A stretch of 64,000 nucleotides of DNA, from NCBI RefSeq assembly GCF_910596095.1, contig NC_056545.1, positions 1,330,001 to 1,394,000 on the forward strand, read 5' to 3'. Every line of letters starts with the position of its first letter. Positions within the stretch are counted from its first letter, which is position 1. The notes beneath the pieces were generated by a model. It did no database searches. It had not been told where the DNA came from and saw nothing but the letters and a program-made list of their open reading frames with translations. The position numbers and the translations under genes were made by a program. This document shows positions 44,546 to 55,300 of the stretch, in pieces. Origin of the DNA: Thunnus maccoyii. Its lineage: Eukaryota > Chordata > Actinopteri > Scombriformes > Scombridae.

Positions 44546-45196
44546 TGAAAACAGATTTGTGTATCAGAACTTTGTTTTTTCTTCTTTCCTCTCCCATTAA
44601 TCATCTCACCACCCCTCAGATTTATCTGCTGACCCTTTGGAGGGGCCCGACCCCTAGGTTGGGAACCACTGGACTAAACTAGCTAACTGTATATAAAGTA
44701 GTGTAAACTAGCTCCACCTCCAGCAGCTACAACAGTAACATGCTGCTCTAACACTGATGCTTCACTATTAATAATCTAATGATGTCATATATAATAATAT
44801 ATCAGTCAGAGGGACCAAACCACTACTTTTACTGCAATACTTTAACTACATCAAGCTCATAATACTTATGTACTTTTACTGCAATACTTTAACTACATCA
44901 AGCTCATAATACTTATGTACTTTTACTGCAATACTTTAACTACATCAAGCTCATAATACTTATGTACTTTTACTGCAATACTTTAACTACATCAAGCTCA
45001 TAATACTTATGTACTTTTACTGCAATACTTTAACTACATCAAGCTCATAATACTTATGTACTTTTACTGCAATACTTTAACTACATCAAGCTCATAATAC
45101 TTATGTACTTTTACTGTAATACTTTAACTACATCAAGCTCATAATACTTGTGTACTTTTACTGCAGTGAAGTATCTGAGTACTTCTTCCACCTCTG
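44546..45196 (+). mobile_element. Family A element, copy 6 (left half missing)
   Basis: Begins inside the family at GAAAACAGATTTGTGTATCA, continues through CCTAGGTTGGGAACCACTGG, and carries seven 47-bp units at about 44825-45170. It is oriented opposite to copy 5 and holds the part copy 5 lacks. It lies about 310 bp upstream of the ccdc90b start. Confidence 0.85.
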
Positions 45197-45509
45197 TCAG
45201 ACACCTGCGTCGGTTTTAATTTGTATCAGATCAGAATCAACATTTCTGCTGCTGCCTGTAATGATGTAAGATGCACTGCAGTACTTTTCTCGTGTCTCTC
45301 TATAAATGTCCGACAGTTCCTGAATGCAGCACCAGGAGGAGCTGGTCCTCCTCCTGGTGGCCTGTATCCGGTCTGCCAGCACTGTCAGCGGGATCTAACA
45401 GAGCTAACACCCCGTCAGGACCAACTGGAGTCTGTCTCAGTCGGTTCTGTGTTTCAGTGTTTCAGGAAACTTTTCTGTGACTTATAAACTCTTCAGAACA
45501 ACTTCCGGC
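45197..45509 (+). promoter_or_regulatory. Presumed ccdc90b promoter/5' UTR
   Basis: Carries a 12-bp perfect hairpin (CACCAGGAGGAG at 45330-45341, complement at 45348-45359) and an ETS/GABP-type site ACTTCCGG at 45501-45508, immediately before the ATG at 45510. No TATA box was seen at a fitting distance, although TATAAA occurs at 45301 and 45483. Confidence 0.5.
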
Positions 45510-48500
45510 ATGAACGCGCTGCTGCGGCGCTGTCAGCCGCGGCGGGTCTGCACCTGGAGAGGTGAGCGTGTTTTCCTCCACTTACACAAAATAAAAGACG
45601 ACCTCTGAAGTAATGTCACTAACCGCAGTGCACGCTGGGTCCAAACGGGACAAACCAGACCTGTGACATCATTTAACCTAACGTCAGTCACGTGATTAAA
45701 CCTAAACTCCCCGTTTATCAGTGTGGCGTGGTGACTTCTGTCTGACTGGTTCATCAACTTAAAAGATAAAGTCTAACTGTATTTAAACTGCCTTTTTGTG
45801 TCTGCAACAGCAACATATCTGCTCTGTAAAACACTTCCTGTTTTCTCCTTTCAGAAAAAACCTGAAAGCAAAGGGAGAAATTTATTTTAAATTCCTTGAT
45901 TTCATGATGGCGCCTCCTAGTTTTACATTATTTCCATTAAATATCGTTCTGTCACCCATCTACATAGCTGGAGTCCTTATTTCCACTCATCAAATACATT
46001 ATTTTCGTAAAGCGATGACATGTTCTATCATCAGCAGAGCAGACGGTCACACTGAGCCTGACTGCATCCTGCTACACAGACTCTGAACAACAACCACATT
46101 AGCTTTGCTGCTAAAGTCTCCTTCTGATCTAACTAACAGCAGAGGTTGGATCAGTCTTAGTGGTCACAAGATGATTAAAGGGATAAGTTAAATAAAACAT
46201 ATTTCAGACCCTAATAAACAGATTAATGTGTTTTTGTGTGTGTGACAGATCTCCATGTGGGAGCACCCGTGGCGACCTTCGACGTGAGGAAAGTGGAATT
46301 AACACCTCTGGAGCAGCGGAAACTCACCTTCGACTCCCACGCCATGGTGACGGAGCTGGAGAGCAGCGGTGAGGAGACAACATGCTCCAGAAGTTTACTG
46401 TGCTTTGCCAGGACTCACACTCAATGAAAATAAGGGAATATATCATTATAATCATGATATTTGATACCTGACATGGAGAAGAACTTTTAAGTTGAACTTG
46501 TTAGTAAACAGTTGCTTATTTCCACATCCAGCAGCTATGGAGCAACATTATCGTCACATTGATAATGTCAATAATTACTTGTGGCGTTCCTCAGGGTTCT
46601 GTTCTTGATCCTTTATAGTTTTAATCTGGTTCAAGCAACTTGACATGTTGTTTTTTGTCCACTTGTTTTCAGAAGAATAGTCTGTAAAAAGCATTTTTGT
46701 TATACTATCAGTTTATAAAGTAGTTGTGGCTAACATGTTAGCAAACAGTTGCTTATTTCCACATCCAGAAGTCATGGAGCAACATTGCAGCAGTCTGTTT
46801 GCCGTTTGGTGCTGAGCAGGTAGTGTACAGCGGCTTTTTACAGCTTTTTTCTCTGAAAACAGCTGCCTGCTGCGGCCCAAAACAACACTATGAGACGCTG
46901 AGAGTGAACCAGAACAGTAAAGTTGCAGCCGGACAGATAAACAATGAGCTGAAACTCACTATAGAAACTCACTCTGTAAAGCCGAGAGGAGCTGCAGAGT
47001 CTCTGATAATTCTCTGTAGGTTCATCACTACGAGCCACAACCAACACGTTACACACTGACAGGTCAGACTGGAGGGATAGAAATATGTGTTATAATCATA
47101 AAAAATAGAAGATCATGACAACTTGGCAAACTCCAATATGATCAAAAGCTACTGAACAGCTACTAAACAGCTCTTGTGGTCAGATTGTTTCTGTTTCCAA
47201 CTGAAGTACAGTTTTAAAACACCGGTCACTCAGTTTCCCCTCAGGGATCAATAAAGTATTTCTGTGTCTGATTAAACCAGGCAGCACTTGAGACAATTGG
47301 TTAATATATATTGAACTTTTGTTAGGAAGTCTGCGTACAATGTATGTCCAGGTTTAACCAAAGTCAGACCGTTTGACTCTAATAATCACATGTAGTATAA
47401 TAAATACTGTAAAAGTTTTCAGCTTCATCTTTTCATACCAAAGTGTTTTTATATTTGCAGGTTTTGAGAAGCGTCAGGCGGAGCTCATCGTTTCAGCTCT
47501 GGTCACTCTGACGACAGCGAACATGGACATCGTTTATAAAGACATGGTGACCAAATCCCACCAGGTAGGACGCTGCGAGGACGTTTACTGGAGGTCTGCA
47601 GAGTCTACATACACAGAGTGGATGTTAACTTTAGTTTTTCTCTCAGGAAATCGCTGTGCTGCAGATCATGGCTCATCTGGACTCCATCAGGAAGGACATG
47701 GTGATCCTGGAGAAGAGCGAGTTCGCCAACCTTCGATCTGAGAACACGGTACGACAACACGTTAAATCTCTTTTTCTGTTTTAGTTCTTTAATCATGTGT
47801 TGATCAATACTTCACTGCCTGTCCAGTGACACTCAGGCTACACAACTGTGCCCAGATGTGTTTGTGTATTTATGTCAATAGTATTGTAATTGTTACCATC
47901 ACAGGATGAAACTCATGAGACTTGTACTCAGCTGATATTTTTATATCTGCTACTTTTTCAAAACTGTTTCTGCTTTTGTAGAAAATGAAAAGAGAACTGG
48001 AGCAGCTTCGGAACAGACTGACGGTGAGAAACATGTTTTCATATGTAGTCAAATCAATTTTATTTATATAGCCAAACATCACAAATCTGCCTCAAGTGAC
48101 ATTTCAATCTGTACATCAATACCCTCTATCCTCAGAAAAAACTCCTCAAAACATATTCATAGGCAAAAATAAAATAGAAGAAAGCTCAGGAAGAGCAGAC
48201 AGGAAACTGTTTCACTGTTTGTTAGACTTCAAATGTGATAACTTCCTCTCCTCTGATGCCTGAGTTTGTGATCATGTAAACTGCTGGAGCATAAAGCAGC
48301 AAACGTGTTTTTATAGAAACTGTTAACAGTTGAGCAGCTTCACTGTGTGGTCTGATGGATTTGAGGATGTTTTTGTTCAGGAAGAGAGTCAGAAAGTCCG
48401 ATCAGATTCCAGACTGGACATCAACCTGGAGCGCAGCAGGACGTCTGACATTGTGAGTGTGTTTGTCATGTTTTATTACAGTTAGATGATGCTTGTTGCT

Positions 48501-49487
48501 GCAGTGTAGAGAGACGATTCTGTGTTTTTCTTCCAGTTTACTGATCAGGAGAAGAAGCTGATGGAGGCGAGCACAGAGTTCCATCACAAGGTGAATATAT
48601 ATATATATATATAATATATATATAATATATATAATATATACTGCTGGTATTCATGGATAGATGATGAGACCCCCGGACACATTGAAGTAAGACCCCTAGA
48701 CTGAAAGAGGTGCAAAACAACTACAAACAACATGGCCGTGTCATTTGTAGTCACTTTATGCCAATGTTTATCATCGTTGTTTTGCTTCCTTTTGTGCCGT
48801 TGTTTTGCGTCTCTTTATAGACATTTTGTGGCTCTTTGAAGTCGAAATACGAACAACATGGCCGCTTCATTTGTAGTCATTTTGTGTCTCGTTAAAGTCA
48901 ACTACAAACAACATGGCCGCTTCATTTGTTGTCATTTTGTGTCTCATTAAAGTCAACTACAAACAACATGGCCGCTTCATTCGTAGTCGTTTTGTGTCTC
49001 GTTAAAGTCAACTACAAACAACATGGCCGCTTCATTTGTAGTCATTTTGTGTCTCTTTGAAGTACTGAACTGAACTTCGGTGGTGCGCAGAGTGGGATAT
49101 GATTGGTTGTTTTTGGATGTGACTGGTTGATGACATCACTGCGTGTCTCCTGTTGTCAGAGAGCCGACCTCGTCAACGACAACATGGAGATCAACAAGAA
49201 GATCGACCTGCAGGTGGCTTCGCTCAAAACCGTCCTGGAGTCTCACAAACTGGAGACGATCCGCTACGTCGCAGGTACGACGAAACGAAACAGCCACAAC
49301 GTGTCGCAAGTTTATTTATTTTTTAAACTTTATTGAAAACAATCAAATTCAAAACACAGAGATGTTCACTGACATGTTTGAATAAATACATGAAAACATC
49401 ACATCTGACCAGTTTTCGTTTCCTTTTTCAGCGACGTTGTTCTCCTGCCTCGCCATCGCGCTGGGCGTCTACCGGCTGTGGAGGTGA
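45510..49487 (+). CDS. ccdc90b: Coiled-coil domain-containing protein 90B, mitochondrial
   Basis: Nine coding exons: 45510-45561, 46249-46368, 47461-47564, 47647-47748, 47982-48023, 48381-48452, 48537-48590, 49160-49274, 49432-49487. They sum to 717 bp, 238 aa (human 254). The family (DUF1640, with MCUR1) comprises mitochondrial inner-membrane proteins with a long coiled coil and a C-terminal membrane helix; MCUR1 is tied to the calcium uniporter, the role of CCDC90B is less clear. Visible: arginine-rich leader [81 protein letters not shown] [25 protein letters not shown], then [18 protein letters not shown] and the membrane anchor [15 protein letters not shown]. The segment between leader and LTPLEQ is shorter than in mammals. 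It diverges from alg8 and converges with pcf11. Confidence 0.94.
46485..47065 (-). repeat. Interspersed repeat family C, copy 3, ccdc90b intron 2
   Basis: Reverse-complement match to 9985-10690 (GCTTATTTCCACATCCAGCA, GAGGAGCTGCAGAGTCTCTG). It lacks the central part with CTAGCTGGTGAACATAG. Confidence 0.7.
48045..48200 (+). repeat. Retroposon 3'-end fragment, ccdc90b intron 5
   Basis: GTCAAATCAATTTTATTTAT followed by ATAGCC, CTCAAGTGACATTTC and GAAGAAAGCTCAGGAAGAGC matches the common fish retroposon tail (known family pattern). No coding part remains. Confidence 0.55.
48596..48642. repeat. AT microsatellite beside a splice donor
   Basis: Interrupted (AT)n that starts five bases after the donor of ccdc90b exon 7 (48590/48591). 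Confidence 0.9.
48715..49065. repeat. 55-bp tandem repeat in ccdc90b intron 7
   Basis: About five copies of a unit with AACTACAAACAACATGGCCG and GTAGTCATTTTGTGTCTC. The first two copies are more diverged (one replaces the middle) and the last three nearly identical. Confidence 0.85.
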
Positions 49488-51254
49488 AGGAGCTTCATCA
49501 CAAACACACTCAGCTCGTCTTCATACTCGACACAAAGTAGTTCCGGTCAAACGTCTTTAAAACGGACGTAGTTTAAAAAACGCAGCTGCTGCTGCTGAGT
49601 TCTCATCATGTCACAATTTGAAGTATGAAGCAGCATAAAACTATCTGCATGGAGAGAAGCTTCTCTGGTGTTTTATTCTTTGATTTGGGTGAATTAACCC
49701 TTTAAAAGGACGTATTTATAGTTGATTTTCAGAAATGTATTTTACAGTCTTGACAAGAACAAATTTCTGTGTAAAAGTGATTTTTTTTAAAAATGAACTT
49801 TGTGTTATTTTGTGTTTAATTTAAATCCACGTCGATCCAGACTCGTGTTGTTTCAGACGGGAAACGTTCATCATGTTTACTAAACTAACTGATCATTTAC
49901 TGACAATATGAAGTTAGTTGTTGTTACAGTTTGACTGCAGATAACGTCTCTGATAGTTTTTTTTTTTAAGTTTTTTTTTTAAGTCAAAAGAAAAAGATTG
50001 TAACAAAACATTAAAAATGTATTCAGAGTTGTGAAATTTAAAGACGTTCTTGAGTAAAAATCTATAAAACTTTTATTTTATTGCTGTTTTTAAAACGAAA
50101 CGAAGGAACTAAAACTCAAGAAATAAAACATTTCTGCTGGAAAACAATAAACTGTGTTTTTATTTTTGGTTTTAAACAGACAAACCTGTGAAATAATTAT
50201 CAGACAATCACAACAACGTATCATACAGTTGTAAACAGTTTGAGTCATCAGACTTCTGATGGTATATTTTTTATAACATTTATATGACACATAGAGTATA
50301 AACACAGAGAAATGCATATTATAAATATTGATTTATTGTATTTTTATCTGATTACTTATTTACATGATATTTTATTACTTTATATTAAATCACGTCTCAT
50401 CGTCACACTTAAAGATGATGTTTGTAAAATTAACTATAAAGATCTTCAGACACTCAAAAAACCTCAAAAACAACAAACAGACGAGCCGAGAAATAAAAAC
50501 ATGAAATAAAAACGATCTTTTTATCAGGATATAAGCTGCTAATAACACAGTTCTGTAGAACCATCATCTGGAGCAGGTTTGAGTCTTTAATGCAAAGACT
50601 TGATGTTGATGTAAAACGACGGTCTTCACTTTTTCTGTCTCCATGGTGACAAGTTACCAACGTGAACTGTGTCCCAGTGATTAATAACAATAATAAACAG
50701 CCGTCTGTTACACATGAAGTCTCGTCCAAACATCAACTAACAATCATCTATCTGGAGGGAAAAGAGTGTTTCTAACAGATCAGTTACAGATGAAAGTCTG
50801 CAGGTCTTTCATGAAGCGTCTAAATGTTACAGGAGACTTTTGGAACATGAACATGATCTGAAGTTTATTCAGTTGAACATTTTACATCTTTTCTACTGGA
50901 CTCAGTGGTTTATATTGACCTGCAGCCTGCTGGAAACATACTGGTGATGATGGTATTTACCCATCAAGCCTGGATATAAAAACACAGTTTGCATTCTGTA
51001 CAAAGCTTTTTATATATATATATTATATAATATTGAAGTTTTAGACCCAGACGGATGTTTTGACGGGACGACATGATGGTCGTCAGGACCTGGAAGACGC
51101 CTGCAGATCCTCCGATCCAGGACTGACAGAGAAGAACGTATAGAGGATGCAGGACGGAAAAAATCTGTCCTCAGGTTTTTATTCCTGAGAGATGCTTTTG
51201 TATAATCTTTATTTCTTTATTTATATTTATAGTCTCTTCTTGTCAGTAGCTTTA
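49488..51254 (+). other. ccdc90b 3' UTR and downstream DNA
   Basis: AATAAA signals at 50122-50127 and 50146-50151 are candidates for the ccdc90b transcript end; an ATTAAA lies near 50008. The rest to 51254 is AT-rich with no recognised gene. Confidence 0.5.
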
Positions 51255-51303
51255 CACACATATATATGTATATATATATGTATGTATATATATATATATA
51301 TAT

Positions 51304-51344
<41 letters not shown>

Positions 51345-51355
51345 CATACATATAT

Positions 51356-51432
<77 letters not shown>

Positions 51433-51576
51433 CATACACATATATATATACACACACACACACACACATATATATATACACACACATATATATATATATA
51501 TATACACACATATATATGTATATACGTGTATATACATATATATGTGTGTATATATATATATATATATGTGTGTGTG

Positions 51577-51632
<56 letters not shown>

Positions 51633-51635
51633 ATC
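51255..51635. repeat. Compound AT/AC microsatellite between convergent genes
   Basis: About 380 bp of alternating purine-pyrimidine sequence, mostly TA, CA and TG runs, with TATACACACA-type borders. Long open frames of Tyr-Ile/Val-Cys are artefacts. It lies between the 3' ends of ccdc90b and pcf11. Confidence 0.97.
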
Positions 51636-52372
51636 TCTCTTGTTTCTGTTGTAACGTTGAGTTTGAGACAGAATGAATCATCTGTTGTGATGTTTATAAA
51701 AATTAAAAGTCATATAAATAAATAAAAAACCAACAGAAACAGGAAGTTTAAACCCACTGAACCTTTATTTAAAGATTTGGAACCTAAATGAACAATAAAA
51801 CGGAGTCTTCAGACCGACAACAATCACCGTTCACACAAACAACAAAGTTTCAGACTCTTTTTATTGGAAACTCGAGAACCAAAGAAAAGAAAAAACAAAC
51901 GAGAGGCGTCTTCGATCCTCCGTAGAAACGCTTCCTGAAGAGCGACGGCGGGGCCGGTCTTCAGTCGTCCAATCAGATGATGCTTACCTGCGACTACCCG
52001 TCATCACATCGTTCAGATTCAACTATGTACAGACTGTAACAGGCGGCAAACAGCAGCTGTTGGATTCAATCACTGTTACACCAGAGATACAAAAAATACT
52101 TTAATTTATAAATTAAATCATTTACAGTTTGTTGTTTTTTTTTTTTTTTTACCCCAAAAAACAAAACATTTGTTTTTTTCTGCAATAAACAATTTCAGTT
52201 TTTCATTCAGTTCACAAAAAAGCAGGAGACCTTGAAATGGTCGTTCAGAATCCAAATACAAAAATGTATTCAAGTGTACGATGCCGAGGCTCCGCCCCCG
52301 CACGCTAAAAACAAAAAAAAGTGACTTTTTCCTTCAAAAAAAAAAAAAAACAGAAAAAGTGAAGCAGCGAGT
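51636..52372 (-). other. pcf11: pcf11 3' UTR and downstream DNA
   Basis: Minus-strand AATAAA at 51860-51865, about 510 bases past the pcf11 stop, is the likely poly(A) signal; another at about 51765. An 18-base A-tract (in mRNA sense) lies at about 52133-52150 and another at about 52337-52350. Confidence 0.55.
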
Positions 52373-55300
52373 TCACGGCGCCGCGTTTCCCTCCGACTGC
52401 AGCTCTGTTAAAACCTCCGGCTCCTCCTCTTTCTTCACCACAGGAAGCTCGCCGGCCTCACACTCCACTTCCTGTTTGACTGAGGAGGCGGCTGCGGCGG
52501 CGGCGGCTGCGGCGGCAGCAGCGACGTCACAGGAAGTCTCTTCTTCTTCTTCTTCTTCAGTCTTGATGAAGGAGCTCAGCGGGTGGTCAGTCAGCAGCTT
52601 GTTGGGCGACGGCGTGACGTCGAGATACGACGACGTCTGAGGAAACAAAACGGCAGCGAGTCAAACGTCTCGCTTCACTGATCAGTTATTGATTCATTTA
52701 TGAATATTATTGATCTGTTACTTACGTTTTTATAATCTTCAAAACAGGAAGGATGGAAGTTCTGAGCAGAGAAAAACATTTATTCTGAATTAATAACAAA
52801 TATTCAACGTCACATTTTAAAAACATTCTGATTTATTTTCTGTCGATCGATTAATTATTGATCATTATGTCGTTGACGGAGGAGATGATTGGCTCTCAGA
52901 CGTCACATGACTCTCGTGATAAGAAATAAACTCTTTTGTTGTTGTTTTTTAAACTAAATGAGTCAAAAAATAATAAAAGATCAATAAACAGTGAAAATGA
53001 CGTTTAGCTGCAGCTCTTTCAGGAAGTTAAACTAATAAACGTTAAACGGCCTCCGTATCAGATCAGAGACGTTTCCTGCTGCTCTGATTGGAGGAGTCGG
53101 TCGTACCTTGTCGTCGACCCGGACGGCGTCCTTCAGGAACCAGTCCTCCTCTTCCTCCACCCAGTACGTCTCAAACGGCTCCTGACAGATTTCACACGAC
53201 TGCGGAGAAACAGAGACGGACGTCACGACTAGTAAAGTGACTGTTTGGTTTGTTTGTGGAGGTTTTTTTGTTTTGTTTTTTAAACTGGGAGCGTTTCTGT
53301 CTCACCTCGCCCACTTGGTCTTTGGTGGCTTTTACGATCTGGAACTCTTTCTCCTTCGCCGCCGCCTGATTCTTCTGAACTTCCTCCTCGTTCTCCTTCT
53401 CGAAGAACTGACTCTTCGCCCGCTCCTCCAGGTCAGCGATCTCCTCGAACTCGATCCAGTCCTGAAACACACGGAGAGGCGCGTTAGCGTTGTAGCCACT
53501 ACTTTATATACAGTTAGCTAGTTTAGTCCAGTGGTTCCCAACCTAGGGGTCGGGGCCCCTCCAAAGGGTCAGCAGATAAATCTGAGGGGTGGTGAGATGA
53601 TTAATGGGAGAGGTGTTCTCACCGTCAGGGTGTAGTACCAGCGGCGGTGCGTGACCTTCTTGCTGGCGACCTTGCCGGCGTGGTTCTGTCTGAAGTGCCA
53701 GTCCAGGTGGTCGGCGTACATGTCGGTCTGAGCGGCGGTGAACCTCATACTGCACAAGCAGCACTGGTTCCCCGAGTACAGCTTCGTCACCACGCTCTCG
53801 TAACGCCTGCAACAAAAACAACAACAACAACAGAGATCAGCTGACTGATCCGTCTCAACATGTGACCCTGACGAGGCTTCGTTAAAGATGGCGGCTGTGA
53901 AGCGCCGGTGAAGAGAAGAACTCACTGTTTCATGTCGTCGATGGTGAAGCTGGTGAGGTCCGGGATGTTTTCCTCCTCCTCCATCTCCTGCTCCTCCTCT
54001 TCCTCCTCCTCCACCGCAGGAGGAGCTGCGGGAGGCGGCGAAGCTTCTGGAAAGAACAAACAAATAAATAATGTAAATAAACAGCTTCGCCGGAGATTCG
54101 CCGTGATGACATCAGAGTCGTGGACTGACTGACCGTTGCCGGCGGCCGGCGCGGCGTCAGGCTGCGAGGGTTTGATGATGCCGTTGGAGATGAGTTTGGA
54201 CAGCAGGTCGTTGACGTCGACCTGACCGAAGTGGTTCTCCGGGGGGGCGACCTGCGGAGCTGCAGGGACACGAAAACAACCAATCAGGTTCCAGTTAGAC
54301 ACAAGACGTGTTTAAAGTTTATTTACCGTCACGTTCATTCAAACAGATTCGCTGTCGTTTGTTTGTGTTTGTGTGTTTATTGAAGCGTGAGGATGATCTT
54401 ACTCTGCTGTCTGAAAGGCACGGCGTTCTGAGGCAGGAAGGGCGTGTTGAGGTTCGGCATCATGTTCACCTGAAAACAACGACACGGGATTTAAAAAACA
54501 GACGATTCTTAATTAACAGGTGGAAATCCAGGAAGTTACAACTGAAATAATGAACACAAAGTCAAGAAATGTCTCCAGGATCTGTGAGAGTTTGGAACTT
54601 TACCGAATGAAACGTTCAAATCAAAGAGGAAATGTTTTTATGGCAGGAAGTGATTATATTACATACGACTCTTCACTGGTGGCGGTTTAATAATAATGTG
54701 CATCAGGTGTTTGGCGTGTTTTGGGGTGTTTGGGGTGCGGGGCTCACCGGCTGCTGCATGCTGACGGCGGGGGCTGCGGGGTTGTAAAAGGGGGCGGCGG
54801 CCGGCTGGTTGAACGGCGCCGGCTGCATGTTGAAGTTTCCTGCCGGCTGCAGGTTCGGCTGCACCGGGAACGCCATCGGCCCCGCGGGGAACTGAGGGTT
54901 CATGGGCTCCGGGAAACGCTGGGGGGCCATGTTGTAGTTCTGCTGGGGGGGGATGGGGTTGTCGTAGATGGGCGGGGCCATCGGCCTCATGGGGGGCTGC
55001 AGGTTGTGTTGAGGAGCAAACCTGGGGGGGCCCTGCTGGCCGGGGGGGCAGTCGTAGCGTGGGGGTCCTCCCTGATGGGGCCCGCCCGGCATGTCAAACC
55101 TGGGGCCCTCAAACCGCATCGGACCGGGGCCCTCAAACCGCATCGGGCCCATCTGGTTCGGAGGGTTTTCGAAGCGAATCGGCCGCTGCTGCTGGAAGCC
55201 CATCGGCCCAGATCCAGGACCAGGAGCCATGTTGTCAAAGTGCGGCGGTGCGTCAAAGCGCTGCATCGGGCCCTCAAAGTGCCCCGGTCCGGGCCCCTGA

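Noticed and set aside
45221-45487. 88-codon plus-strand frame upstream of ccdc90b as an extra 5' exon
   Set aside because: Stops before the ccdc90b ATG, no family resemblance; includes a hairpin and lies in the presumed promoter.
51192-51725. Long open frames on both strands (up to 177 codons) of Tyr/Ile/Val/Cys/His
   Set aside because: They are translations of an AT/AC microsatellite; all frames lack stops because the repeat does.
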